Below, piece after piece: positions 43,924 through 52,857 of a stretch of 64,000 bases of DNA. Source of the stretch: Bacillus sp. AFS006103 (lineage in GTDB: Bacteria; Bacillota; Bacilli; Bacillales; Cytobacillaceae); the NCBI GenBank assembly GCA_002559145.1, contig NTXX01000010.1:350-64349 (forward strand). Direction: 5' to 3'. The notes beneath the pieces were generated by a model. The model worked only from the letters and a program-made list of their open reading frames with translations, was not told where the DNA came from and did no database searches. Within the stretch, counting starts at the first letter, position 1, and every line of letters starts with the position of its first letter. A program made the position numbers and the translations under genes.

Positions 43924-43966
43924 TCAGTTACAAATGTCTTTTTTTAAAATGAAAGGAGATTGTCTC

Positions 43967-44440
43967 TTGGTATCACATCCTGCCAATCATGAACATATCG
44001 ATGATCAAATGGTCAAAATGGAAGTTAACCTTGATGATATTCCCGGAGAATGGCTTGGCTATGTAATGGATCTCCTTTTTGAAGCTGGGGCAAATGATGT
44101 TTTCTATACACCAATCTATATGAAAAAAAATAGACCAGGTGTATTACTTCAATTACTTTGCTCCCAGAAGCAGGTAGCTACTATAAAGGAAATCCTTTTT
44201 AAAGAAACCACTACACTAGGGGTACGTTATTATCCTTTAACAGTACACCGGTTAGAAAGAAAGTTTAGGATGGTTACAACCGAGTGTGGTCCTGTGACAG
44301 TTAAAGAAGGAATGTATAATGGACACGTCGTGCAAAGGGCTCCAGAGTTTGAGGAATGCAAAAGCATTGCACAAATACATAACATTCCCTTGAAAAAAGT
44401 TTACGAAATGGTTTGGAAGGCTTTGGGCAGTGAAAACTAA
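43967..44440 (+). CDS. larC: LarC C-terminal part (LarC2)
   Basis: Second half of the nickel insertase LarC, 157 residues, with the family segment MVKMEVNLDDIPGEWLGYVM (DDIPGE type) and YTPIYMKKNRPGVLLQLLC. Its own TTG start at 43967 follows AAAGGAG by 8 bases, so it is translated separately. In L. plantarum larC1/larC2 are joined by ribosomal frameshifting; here the two frames are 250 bases apart with repeats between. The reading frame extends upstream to 43853 into the repeats, but that part is not family sequence. Confidence 0.85.
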   Translation: MVSHPANHEHIDDQMVKMEVNLDDIPGEWLGYVMDLLFEAGANDVFYTPIYMKKNRPGVLLQLLCSQKQVATIKEILFKETTTLGVRYYPLTVHRLERKFRMVTTECGPVTVKEGMYNGHVVQRAPEFEECKSIAQIHNIPLKKVYEMVWKALGSEN

Positions 44441-44505
44441 GCCTTTCATACCATACGATAATAAGATATGCCTATTAAATTAATAGATTGGGAGTGTCAT
44501 AGCAT

Positions 44506-46518
44506 ATGAAAACATTAGTAAATGAAACAAAACTTGATCAATTAGCAATTAATACAATCCGGACATTATCGATAGATGGCATCGAAAAGGCAAACTCAGG
44601 TCATCCTGGTATGCCTATGGGGTCAGCACCAATGGCTTACACGCTTTGGGCAAAAGAAATGAATCATAACCCAGTGAATCCTAACTGGTTTAACAGGGAC
44701 CGGTTTGTTTTATCTGCAGGTCATGGTTCCATGCTTTTATATAGTTTATTACATTTATTTGGTTACGACGTAACCATTGATGATTTGAAAAACTTCCGTC
44801 AATGGGGCAGCAGAACTCCTGGGCACCCTGAATTTGGCCATACTCCGGGCGTTGAAGCAACGACAGGGCCCCTAGGACAAGGTGTTGCTATGGCTGTGGG
44901 GATGGCAATGGCGGAAAGACATCTTGCAGCTACATACAATCAAGAGGGATATCCAATTGTTAACCATTATACCTATAGTATTTGTGGAGACGGCGACTTA
45001 ATGGAAGGAGTATCTGCTGAAGCAGCATCTCTTGCAGGTCATCTTAAACTTGGAAGACTCATTGTCATGTATGATTCAAATGATATTTCATTGGACGGGG
45101 ATTTACATTTATCCTTCTCTGAAAGTGTTGAGGATCGATTTAATGCCTATGGATGGCAAGTGATTCGTGTTGAAGATGGAAATGATACAGATGCAATTCA
45201 AAAGGCATTGCAAGAAGCAAAAGCAGAGTTGAATCGCCCAACATTAATTGAGGTAAAAACAGTGATTGGCTTTGGTTCTCCAAATAAAGCCGGTAAATCC
45301 GCTTCTCATGGATCTCCACTTGGAAAAGAAGAAATTAAGTTAACAAAAGCTGTCTATAATTGGGATAATGAAGAGCCATTTTTCGTTCCAGAAGAAGTGA
45401 AAGATCACTTTAATCAATTTACACAAGATGGACAATTGAAAGAAAATGCTTGGAATGAATTATTTGAAAGCTATAAGAAGGATTATCCTGAGCTTGCAAA
45501 GCAATTTGAATCAGCTGTTATTGGTGAACTTCCAAAAGATTGGGAAGAGGTATTGCCTACTTTCACTGAAGGTGAAAAGATAGCAACTCGTGCATCATCA
45601 GGGAAAGCACTAAATGCCGTAGCCAATGTTGTCCCACAATTTATCGGGGGGTCTGCGGATTTAGCAGGTTCGAACAAAACACTGATTACATCTGAAAAAA
45701 ATTACTATATTGATAGCTATGCAGGCCGCAATATTTGGTTTGGAGTTCGTGAATTCGCGATGGGTGCTGCACTAAATGGGATGGCACTTCATGGTGGAGT
45801 TAAAGTATTTGGTTCTACTTTCTTTGTATTCTCGGACTATTTACGCCCAGCAATTCGATTAGCAGCCTTAATGAAACTTCCAGTTACTTACGTATTTACA
45901 CATGATAGCATCGCTGTAGGTGAAGACGGACCTACTCATGAGCCAGTCGAACAGCTAGCAGCATTACGTGCTATGCCCGGACTTTCAATTCTCCGTCCTG
46001 CGGAAGCGAAAGAGACAGTTGCTGCTTGGAGATTGGCCATTGAAAGTACCGATACTCCAACTGCTCTTGTATTAACACGTCAGGACCTGCCAACGTTAGC
46101 ACTTCCGCAACAAACGGTTTATGAAGGTGTGAAAAAAGGTGCATATGTTGTTTCAGAAGCGAAAGGCAAGGTGAGCGGTTTATTGCTCGCAACTGGTTCC
46201 GAAGTTTCATTGGCGATGGCTGCTCAACAAGTGCTGGAAAACGAAGGAATCTATGTATCTGTTGTGAGTATGCCTAGCTGGGACCGATTTGAGAAGCAGA
46301 CAGTTGAATATAAGGAATCGATTCTGCCGAAACATATGAAAGCACGACTTGCGATTGAAATGGGTTCATCGATTGGTTGGAGAGAATATGTTGGGGACCA
46401 TGGCAGTGTCATAGCCATCAATCAATTTGGTGCATCTGCACCTGAAAGCATATTACTTGAAAAATATGGATTCTCCGTTGAGAATGTTGTGAAACGCTTT
46501 AAAGAACTAAATTATTAA
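44506..46518 (+). CDS. tkt: Transketolase
   Basis: Thiamin diphosphate-dependent transfer of two-carbon units in the pentose phosphate pathway. Full length at 670 residues: [30 protein letters not shown], the TPP motif [20 protein letters not shown] (20 residues), and [20 protein letters not shown]. The site GGGAG precedes the ATG. It follows larC2 by 65 bases, which ties pentose phosphate metabolism to the LarA route. The housekeeping copy may be elsewhere. Confidence 0.94.
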   Translation: MKTLVNETKLDQLAINTIRTLSIDGIEKANSGHPGMPMGSAPMAYTLWAKEMNHNPVNPNWFNRDRFVLSAGHGSMLLYSLLHLFGYDVTIDDLKNFRQWGSRTPGHPEFGHTPGVEATTGPLGQGVAMAVGMAMAERHLAATYNQEGYPIVNHYTYSICGDGDLMEGVSAEAASLAGHLKLGRLIVMYDSNDISLDGDLHLSFSESVEDRFNAYGWQVIRVEDGNDTDAIQKALQEAKAELNRPTLIEVKTVIGFGSPNKAGKSASHGSPLGKEEIKLTKAVYNWDNEEPFFVPEEVKDHFNQFTQDGQLKENAWNELFESYKKDYPELAKQFESAVIGELPKDWEEVLPTFTEGEKIATRASSGKALNAVANVVPQFIGGSADLAGSNKTLITSEKNYYIDSYAGRNIWFGVREFAMGAALNGMALHGGVKVFGSTFFVFSDYLRPAIRLAALMKLPVTYVFTHDSIAVGEDGPTHEPVEQLAALRAMPGLSILRPAEAKETVAAWRLAIESTDTPTALVLTRQDLPTLALPQQTVYEGVKKGAYVVSEAKGKVSGLLLATGSEVSLAMAAQQVLENEGIYVSVVSMPSWDRFEKQTVEYKESILPKHMKARLAIEMGSSIGWREYVGDHGSVIAINQFGASAPESILLEKYGFSVENVVKRFKELNY

Positions 46519-46524
46519 TAATAA

Positions 46525-46562
46525 AAAATTGCTGCCAGGTAGTTCTGGCAGCAATTTTTATT
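46525..46562 (+). terminator. Terminator of transketolase
   Basis: AAAAATTGCTGCCAG and CTGGCAGCAATTTTT pair around GTAGTT. Confidence 0.92.
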
Positions 46563-46623
46563 TTATCCATAGCCTATTCTTACGAATTTCATTAAATTGT
46601 TAGAAATCAACAATAACAGCTGC

Positions 46624-46666
46624 AAAAATAGATATAAAATATAATTAAGATTTTATATCTATTTTT
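46624..46666. repeat. 17-bp A/T inverted repeat before the GGDEF gene
   Basis: AAAAATAGATATAAAAT and ATTTTATATCTATTTTT are perfectly complementary around nine bases. The second arm ends 30 bp before the GTG start. It could act as an attenuator, an mRNA hairpin or a DNA-protein site; no G/C pairs stabilise it beyond one. Confidence 0.75.
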
Positions 46667-46696
46667 GTAGATTGTTTATCAAAGGCGGGATACTTA

Positions 46697-47749
46697 GTGA
46701 AAAACCATTCCCAATTATATGAAGAAATAAAAAGATTACAATTAAGGATAGAAGAACTTGAAAATAGAGAACAGGAGCTATTAAAAGAACTCCGTCTTAA
46801 TTCTTCCTTACATTCAATGGTTCTCGATGCATTGCCGATTAATGTCTTTTTAGAAGACCCTGAAGGTCGGACGATGTTTGCGAATAAACAGGCATGTGAG
46901 TTAAATGGTATGAATTTAGATGAGTTATTGGGTAAGACTGTTTTTGACCTTTTCCCCGAAGCTATTGCTAAAGTAAACCGAAAAATAGACCTTGAGGTAT
47001 GGCGGAAACGAAGTCTTATTACGTCTGAAGGAATCGCAGGTTTCCAAGGGAAGGAATATTATATGTTCACCGGTAAAACGATTATTCAAGTACCGGAATC
47101 AACTGAAGAATTTTTATTGGGATTTGGTATGGATATTAGTGAATTAAAAAAGGCAGAAAAAAGGATTGCGCATATGGCCTATCATGATGCCTTGACCGGT
47201 CTTCCTAATCGCTGGTTTATCAAATCCTATCTTGAAACCTACGAAGTAAATCATGAAATGGAAAACTCAGGTGTAGGGTTGTTTCTCCTTGATTTAGATC
47301 ATTTTAAAGTAATCAATGATAGTTTAGGCCATCAAGCAGGAGATGTATTATTGCAATCGGTTGCCCAAAGATTAAAAGAGGCACTTGGCAAAGATACTGT
47401 CCTTGCAAGATTTGGCGGGGATGAATTTATCATCTTAGTTCCTAATTTAATCAGTGATGTGGATGCTAGTGAAATGTGCAGGCAAATATTGCAGGTAATG
47501 GGAGAGCCATTTACTGTTTTCGGGCAAGAATTTAACATTTCCCCGAGTATAGGAATAAGTTTATACCCTCATCATGGGACAGATATTAATACGCTAATTA
47601 AAAATGCTGACCTTGCTATGTACCAGTCGAAGGAAAAGGGAAGAAACTGCTATTCTCTATATATACCTGAAATGAAGGCTCATGCCAATGCTCAAATGGA
47701 TATGTTAATGAAGAAACCTCCTGATGGAAATGTTTGCGTTCTAGTATAG
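46697..47749 (+). CDS. PAS-GGDEF diguanylate cyclase, soluble
   Basis: 350 residues: N-terminal coiled coil (about 5-35), a PAS domain (LDALPINVFLEDPEGRTMFA, 45-150) and a GGDEF domain with HDALTGLPNRWF and the active site RFGGDEFIILV near residue 240. No EAL domain follows. Cytosolic and likely active. GTG start preceded by AAAGGCGGG. It is the second cyclase in the window, downstream of the 17-bp inverted repeat. Confidence 0.92.
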   Translation: MKNHSQLYEEIKRLQLRIEELENREQELLKELRLNSSLHSMVLDALPINVFLEDPEGRTMFANKQACELNGMNLDELLGKTVFDLFPEAIAKVNRKIDLEVWRKRSLITSEGIAGFQGKEYYMFTGKTIIQVPESTEEFLLGFGMDISELKKAEKRIAHMAYHDALTGLPNRWFIKSYLETYEVNHEMENSGVGLFLLDLDHFKVINDSLGHQAGDVLLQSVAQRLKEALGKDTVLARFGGDEFIILVPNLISDVDASEMCRQILQVMGEPFTVFGQEFNISPSIGISLYPHHGTDINTLIKNADLAMYQSKEKGRNCYSLYIPEMKAHANAQMDMLMKKPPDGNVCVLV

Positions 47750-47750
47750 T

Positions 47751-47784
47751 AAATGGCTGCCATATAGAATAATGGCAGCCATTT
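47751..47784. terminator. Bidirectional terminator, GGDEF / small minus-strand gene
   Basis: AAATGGCTGCCAT and ATGGCAGCCATTT pair as 13-bp arms around eight bases. Confidence 0.9.
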
Positions 47785-47785
47785 C

Positions 47786-48064
47786 TTAAATCCATTTAAT
47801 CTCTTCAACTATTTGCTGTCTAAACAATTGGATTATAAATTCATTATAAAAGTCTTTTCTTATGATTATTTGAAATCTATTGTTGGGGTGAATATAGAAA
47901 TGGATATCCGTTAAAATATTATTTTCATCAAAATATTCGCGGATTTTTTCTACTTTTCTTTTCCAATTTTTATTATCAAAAGTCAGGATAAATTCATAAT
48001 CCTCGCCGTTCGCTGTTTCCTTTATGCCGAGAAGCTGTTCATTATATCGATACGCTACTTTCAT
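47786..48064 (-). CDS. Hypothetical protein, 92 aa
   Basis: Small acidic-basic protein with no recognised family; it begins MKVAYRYNEQLLGIKETANG and contains YEFILTFDNKNWKRKVEKIR and FYIHPNNRFQIIIRKDFY. No signal or membrane segment. AGGAGG on the minus strand favours ATG 48064 (6-base spacing) over 48067. It lies 10 bases after the permease gene and is probably co-transcribed with it. Confidence 0.7.
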   Translation of the reverse strand: MKVAYRYNEQLLGIKETANGEDYEFILTFDNKNWKRKVEKIREYFDENNILTDIHFYIHPNNRFQIIIRKDFYNEFIIQLFRQQIVEEIKWI

Positions 48065-48074
48065 CATACTCCTC

Positions 48075-49355
48075 CTATATTAGATATCTTAAATAAATAT
48101 AAACTGTACAGATTATGATCGATAAAATCATTAATGGGAAGGCAATCAATAAGAATTTACCAAAAGTAATTGGATGGCCTTCCTTCGCTGCCAGCCCGGC
48201 AACAATTACATTGGCGCTTGCGCCAATTAATGTACCATTTCCACCAAGACATGCCCCTAATGAAAGGCTCCACCAAAGTGGTTCCAAATTATTTATTCCT
48301 AGTTCTCCCATATCTTTAATCATCGGAATCATCGTTGCGACAAATGGGATATTATCTATAAAGGCAGATGCGATTGCGCTTACCCAGAGAATTAATATCG
48401 ATGTTGAAGTCAGATTACCCCCGGTAAGGTGGACTGAGTAATCTGCTAATAACGAAATCACTCCAGTTTCAATCAAACCGGATACCAATACAAACAGTCC
48501 GATAAAGAAGAAAATGGTTGTCCATTCTACCTTTGAAAATGCTTTGTCTAAATATTTTTCTCCTGTTAAAAGTAGAAGCAAAAAGGCACCCGCTAATGCA
48601 ACAGTTGCGGATTCTATGTGAAGTAACTGATGTAGGAAGAATCCCAAAATAGTTAGCAGCAGGGCAATTAATGATTTGATTAATAAGCTTTTATCCGTGA
48701 TCTCTTCTTTTTCATCTAGGTCCATTAAATTGGCCTTTAGTTCTTCTGATGTTCGAAGCTGTTTTCGATAGATGAACGCTAGTATTCCAATATTAATAAA
48801 TAAGATAAAGAATGTAATTGCTGTAAGATTATTAATAAATGCCATAAAAGTGAGTTCTTTTACAGCGCTGCCAAGCATAATATTCGGCGGGTCCCCAATC
48901 AGTGTGGAGGTTCCTCCAACATTTGATGCGATAATTTCAGTAATTAAAAAAGGAATTGGATTGACTCGAAGTTGCCTTGTGATACTGAATGTTACCGGAA
49001 CCATCAAGAGTACCGTTGTCACATTATCTAAAAACGCTGAACCCAATGCAGTAATGGTACCAAGCGCAAGCAAAATTTTTAAAGGATCCCCTTTAACTTT
49101 TTTAGCCGCCCAAATTGCTATGTATTTAAACAGTCCAGTCTCGGATGTTATAGCTACGATAATCATCATACCGGTGAGCAATCCGAGTGTATTAAAGTCA
49201 ATATGGTGAAGCGCCTTTTCCTGACTGATAATTCCAAGTAATACCATCATAATTCCGCCCGTCATAGCGATGATTGTGCGATGGATTTTTTCTGTGACGA
49301 TAAAGGCATATGTAATTAAAAATACACCAATTGCGATTAGTGCTTGAGTTGACAT
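48075..49355 (-). CDS. ArsB/NhaD-family ion permease
   Basis: 426 residues with 11-12 membrane helices. Family signatures include FNTLGLLTGMMIIVAITSET, the LDNVTTVLLMVPVT helix with the Asp-Asn pair, GGTSTLIGDPPNIML and a second FIDNIPFVATMIP half. Such proteins export arsenite or exchange Na+/H+, or carry dicarboxylates; no ars genes are nearby, so a Na+/H+ or organic anion role is likelier. AGAAGGGG precedes the ATG on the minus strand. A TTGTCA/TTATAA promoter overlaps the terminator of the gene upstream. Confidence 0.85.
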   Translation of the reverse strand: MSTQALIAIGVFLITYAFIVTEKIHRTIIAMTGGIMMVLLGIISQEKALHHIDFNTLGLLTGMMIIVAITSETGLFKYIAIWAAKKVKGDPLKILLALGTITALGSAFLDNVTTVLLMVPVTFSITRQLRVNPIPFLITEIIASNVGGTSTLIGDPPNIMLGSAVKELTFMAFINNLTAITFFILFINIGILAFIYRKQLRTSEELKANLMDLDEKEEITDKSLLIKSLIALLLTILGFFLHQLLHIESATVALAGAFLLLLLTGEKYLDKAFSKVEWTTIFFFIGLFVLVSGLIETGVISLLADYSVHLTGGNLTSTSILILWVSAIASAFIDNIPFVATMIPMIKDMGELGINNLEPLWWSLSLGACLGGNGTLIGASANVIVAGLAAKEGHPITFGKFLLIAFPLMILSIIICTVYIYLRYLI

Positions 49356-49411
49356 ATATCGACCCCTTCTCCCTTGTATTATTTATAAAGTGCGTAGATG
49401 AAAAAATGACA

Positions 49412-49440
49412 AAAAGGAGCCTGTTTGTCAGACTCCCCCC
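49412..49440 (-). terminator. Terminator of the metallophosphatase gene
   Basis: On the minus strand GGAGTC and GGCTCC pair with one G-U around TGACAAACA, followed by TTTTT. Confidence 0.7.
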
Positions 49441-49517
49441 TAATAAAGCACCCTATATATATATTATACATTATTTTATTAGACTATACTTCGGATGTAA
49501 AGAACATCTTTTACTTA

Positions 49518-50633
49518 TTAGAGCCCCAATTTTTTGATAAAGTCAACGGTTTCCTGATGCTCAGGTTTAACTAACTTATATAGGCCTTTATCCTTCCTTA
49601 CAAGGGATTTCCCTGACTCATCTGCAATTGGCCTTGTAAATGAGATTCCTTTTATTATTTTCCACTTGTTACTGCTTTTTTGGATTGTGAGATCAATAAT
49701 TCCTAGACGACTTCCGAAAGCGCCGGCCATAACTACAGGTTTTCCATTTATTTTCCCTAACTTTAGGTTAGTATTAGGAATGCTTTTATAAACAGATCCT
49801 GGGAAGACATTGTGTGAATGTCCTGCCAGTACGACATCAATTTCGGGGATTTTTGTTAAATAATAGACTGTATTTTCTGAGTCTGCACTATATGGCTCAG
49901 AGCTGATCCCTGTATGGGCCAGGGCGACGATAATATCCGCTCCTTTAGACTTCATAATCGGGATCATTTCTTTGGCTGTATCAACTATAGGTTTAGCAAT
50001 AACCTTGCCTTCAAGATTAGCCTTATCCCATTTCATAATTTGGGTAGGCATAAAAGCTATGACCCCTACATTTAGTTCAAATTTTTCACCAGTCTGGTCG
50101 ACTACATTTCTTTTTAAAATAACGTACGGAGTGAAGTAGTGTTTATTTTTTTTTACGGAGTAGACATTGGCATTGATGACTGGCATCTTTGCACCCTTAA
50201 TAGCTGCATTGAGGAAATCAAGTCCATAATTAAATTCGTGATTGCCAATGGCAATAGCGTCATAATTCAAAAAATTAAAGGCGCGATAAACCGGATGGAT
50301 TTTTCCCTTATGAATACCGCGAATTCTTGCCAAATACTCTCCAAGCGGATTTCCTTTTAGGTGGTCACCATCATCAAACAATAAAGAATTTTGGGCTTCA
50401 TTCCTTGCAGCCCGGATAAGTGTTGCTGTTTTAACAAGGCCAATTCGATTGTCTGCCTTTGTTTGATAATAATCATAATTCACTAGGGATGCATGCAAAT
50501 CGGTTGTTTCTAAGATACGTAAATCAACCACACCTGGTTGTTTAGGAGTGTTCTCGGCTTTAGACGAAAAGGAAGTCTGGGATAGACTCAAAAGAGATAG
50601 GATGAAATAGAATAACAAAGTCTTTTTATACAA
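49518..50633 (-). CDS. Secreted metallophosphatase, short (CpdB/YfkN N-terminal type)
   Basis: 371 residues with a signal peptide (KKTLLFYFILSLLSLSQTSF). Calcineurin-like motifs are LETTDLHASL, LLFDDGDHLKGNP, IAIGNHEFNYG and LAGHSHN. Sequence matches the N-terminal domain of 2',3'-cyclic-nucleotide phosphodiesterase/5'-nucleotidase proteins such as CpdB and YfkN, but it stops after HQETVDFIKKLGL, where the nucleotide-binding C-terminal domain normally begins. TTG start after AGGAGGTAT. It is either a natural single-domain form or a truncation. Confidence 0.8.
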   Translation of the reverse strand: MYKKTLLFYFILSLLSLSQTSFSSKAENTPKQPGVVDLRILETTDLHASLVNYDYYQTKADNRIGLVKTATLIRAARNEAQNSLLFDDGDHLKGNPLGEYLARIRGIHKGKIHPVYRAFNFLNYDAIAIGNHEFNYGLDFLNAAIKGAKMPVINANVYSVKKNKHYFTPYVILKRNVVDQTGEKFELNVGVIAFMPTQIMKWDKANLEGKVIAKPIVDTAKEMIPIMKSKGADIIVALAHTGISSEPYSADSENTVYYLTKIPEIDVVLAGHSHNVFPGSVYKSIPNTNLKLGKINGKPVVMAGAFGSRLGIIDLTIQKSSNKWKIIKGISFTRPIADESGKSLVRKDKGLYKLVKPEHQETVDFIKKLGL

Positions 50634-50812
50634 AATAGAATACCTCCTTCAGAATCGTGCTTCAAAGGTATATTTAGTATTCGTTTTCCTACTGGAATTA
50701 TGATTCTTTTTGACAATCAAGTGACATGTGACTTTGGTCAAAGCGGATAGTGGGATATTTATCATATAATGTAAGGAGAATTATTTTTGGCGTTTTTCCC
50801 AAAGTGTTTAAT

Positions 50813-50826
50813 TGAAAACGCTTACA
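50813..50826. promoter_or_regulatory. Consensus cre site before the oxidoreductase operon
   Basis: TGAAAACGCTTACA matches the CcpA consensus at every position. It lies 24 bp before the P-loop gene and downstream of a TATAAT at 50765-50770, so CcpA would act as a roadblock. Confidence 0.85.
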
Positions 50827-50850
50827 TGTCATAAGGGTGTGAAACTCTAA

Positions 50851-51528
50851 GTGAATCTAATTAGAAAGATAACCATTTTATCGGGTCATTTTGGAAGCGG
50901 GAAAACGGAGATTGCTATTAATTTAGCTTTATCTGAAAGGCAAAAACATGAAAAAGTTGCGATTAATGATCTAGATATTATTAACCCATATTATCGAACG
51001 CGGGATGTGGCAAGTATTTTCCAACAGCAAGATATTGAATTAATTTCCCCAAAAAGTCATCTCGCAACATCTGACCTTCCTATTGTATCTGGTGAGATTT
51101 ATCGAGTGTTACATGACCATAGGTATAGATTAATAGTTGATGCCGGGGGGGATAAAGATGGTGCTACAGCTTTAGGGCAATATTATCATGAATGGAAGGA
51201 TTTTAGCCCAGAGCTCCTTTTTGTCCTTAATAAGAACCGCCCTTACGTTAGTACCATAGAGGGGGCATTGTATACGATTGAACAGATTGAAAAAGCCTCC
51301 CGATTAAACATTACAGGAATAATAAATAATTCAAATATTGGCATGGAAACAACCATGCAAGATGTTCAAACAGGCTTTGAGTTATGTTGCCAAGTGGCAG
51401 AAATACTTGAAATCCCATTTTTATATACAACTATTTCAAACCATTTGAAAAAGGAAGCAGAAGAATTTGCGAATCATCATGATGTAATCTTTATCGAACG
51501 ATTTATGAAATTACCTTGGGAAGGGTAA
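50851..51528 (+). CDS. P-loop ATPase of a 2-oxoacid oxidoreductase operon
   Basis: 225-residue CobQ/MinD-like ATP-binding protein with Walker A GHFGSGKTEIAIN, a conserved NDLDIINPYYRTRD segment after strand 2, and VDAGGDKDGA as Walker B. Such ATPases occur beside ferredoxin-oxidoreductase genes in Firmicutes; an Fe-S or complex assembly role is plausible but not shown. GTG start after AAGGGTGTG. Its end overlaps the region where the ferredoxin's ribosome site lies. Confidence 0.75.
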   Translation: MNLIRKITILSGHFGSGKTEIAINLALSERQKHEKVAINDLDIINPYYRTRDVASIFQQQDIELISPKSHLATSDLPIVSGEIYRVLHDHRYRLIVDAGGDKDGATALGQYYHEWKDFSPELLFVLNKNRPYVSTIEGALYTIEQIEKASRLNITGIINNSNIGMETTMQDVQTGFELCCQVAEILEIPFLYTTISNHLKKEAEEFANHHDVIFIERFMKLPWEG

Positions 51529-51542
51529 AGGAGGGAATTGTT

Positions 51543-51773
51543 TTGGAAAAAAAGGTCATTTTTAACGAAGACATTTGCAAGTCTTGTGGTCTTTGTGTTC
51601 AGGTCTGTCCAACAAACGTTATATTTCTGGCAGATTATTTAAATGGAAAAGGCTATCGACCGGCTGCAGTTGTTGATCAAGAGCATTGTATCAGTTGTGC
51701 GAAATGTGCCCAAATATGTCCGGATACTGTTATTGCTGTGTATAGGCCAGTAAAGATATTGCAAACTGTGTGA
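51543..51773 (+). CDS. Ferredoxin-like subunit (delta) of 2-oxoacid oxidoreductase
   Basis: 76-residue 2[4Fe-4S] ferredoxin with CKSCGLCVQVCP and CISCAKCAQICP. TTG 51543 follows AAGGAGGG by 6 bases; an in-frame ATG at 51516 lies within the P-loop gene. It supplies the electron-transfer subunit of the KorABCD/VorABCD complex encoded next. Confidence 0.9.
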   Translation: MEKKVIFNEDICKSCGLCVQVCPTNVIFLADYLNGKGYRPAAVVDQEHCISCAKCAQICPDTVIAVYRPVKILQTV

Positions 51774-51792
51774 TTAGGAGGGGGCGTTATCG

Positions 51793-52857
51793 ATGGGGAA
51801 AGTGTTAATGAAAGGTAATGAAGTAATTGCTGAGGCAGCGGTTCATGTGGGATGTAAATATTTCTTTGGCTATCCAATCACCCCACAAAGTGAGCTTGTC
51901 GCCTATATGGCAAGGAGACTTCCAGAGGTTGGAGGGATATTCCTCCAAGCTGAAAGTGAAATTGCTGCGATAAATATGGTGTACGGTGCAGCAAGTACAG
52001 GTGTGAGAGTAATGACTTCCTCTTCAAGTCCTGGCTTTAGTTTAAAGCAGGAGGGGATTTCTTATTTGGTGGGCGCCGAGCTTCCTGCTGTTATTTGTAA
52101 TATCGTCCGTGGAGGTCCGGGATTAGGTAATATTCAGCCTGCACAATCCGATTATTTCCAAGTAACAAAAGGCGGAGGACATGGAGATTACAATATTCCT
52201 GTTCTTGCACCGGCGAGTTTACAGGAAATTGTTGAATTAACAGAGGATGCTTTCGATATCGCAGACCGCTACCGGACACCGGTGATTTTAATGGGTGATG
52301 GTATGCTGGGACAAATGATGGAACCAGTTGAATTCAAGGAACGCAGCGAACAAGAAAAGACTGAAAAGGCATGGGCAACAACCGGGACACGCGGTGATGG
52401 CGGTCCGAGGATTATTACCTCACTGGAACTAGATGCAGAGGGGTTAGAAAAGCGGAACTGGAGTCTACAGCGAAAATTTGCCTTAATCAAAGAAAATGAA
52501 GTTCGATATGAGTCCTATCAAACTGAGGATGCAGATTATATTATGGTAGCGTTCGGAACGGTTGCTAGAATCACGATGAATGCCATAAATAAAGCCAGAA
52601 AAAATGGTATAAAGGTTGGGTTAATTCGGCCCATTTCACTTTGGCCGTTTCCGGAGAAGCCATTTATTGAAACAAGGGATCAGGTTAAAGCGTATATTTC
52701 CGTTGAAATGAGCGCAGGGCAAATGATTGAGGACGTAAGGCTTGCGGTAAATGGTCACGCCCAGGTCGACTTTTACGGCAGGACTGGCGGAGTAGTACCA
52801 ACACAAGAAGAAATATATGAAAAGATTATCACCACTGCAGGAGGGGTATCAGTATGA
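51793..52857 (+). CDS. 2-oxoacid:ferredoxin oxidoreductase, alpha subunit (VorB/KorA)
   Basis: 354 residues. Pyrimidine-domain subunit with GYPITPQSELVAYM, QAESEIAAINMVYGAA, TSSSSPGFSLKQEG, and a C-terminal transketolase-like domain (GLIRPISLWPFP). Oxidises a 2-oxoacid (2-oxoglutarate or branched-chain) to acyl-CoA, passing electrons to ferredoxin. GGAGGGGG lies 6-13 bases before ATG 51793. Overlaps the beta gene by four bases. Confidence 0.9.
   Translation: MGKVLMKGNEVIAEAAVHVGCKYFFGYPITPQSELVAYMARRLPEVGGIFLQAESEIAAINMVYGAASTGVRVMTSSSSPGFSLKQEGISYLVGAELPAVICNIVRGGPGLGNIQPAQSDYFQVTKGGGHGDYNIPVLAPASLQEIVELTEDAFDIADRYRTPVILMGDGMLGQMMEPVEFKERSEQEKTEKAWATTGTRGDGGPRIITSLELDAEGLEKRNWSLQRKFALIKENEVRYESYQTEDADYIMVAFGTVARITMNAINKARKNGIKVGLIRPISLWPFPEKPFIETRDQVKAYISVEMSAGQMIEDVRLAVNGHAQVDFYGRTGGVVPTQEEIYEKIITTAGGVSV

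Noticed and set aside
43853-43966. N-terminal extension of LarC2 across the repeat region
   Set aside because: The frame is open only because 21 is a multiple of three; the extension has no LarC sequence, and a good ribosome site with TTG lies at 43967.
49356-49440. Riboswitch in the leader of the ArsB/NhaD permease
   Set aside because: The hairpin fits as the terminator of the upstream metallophosphatase gene, and no aptamer consensus could be recognised.
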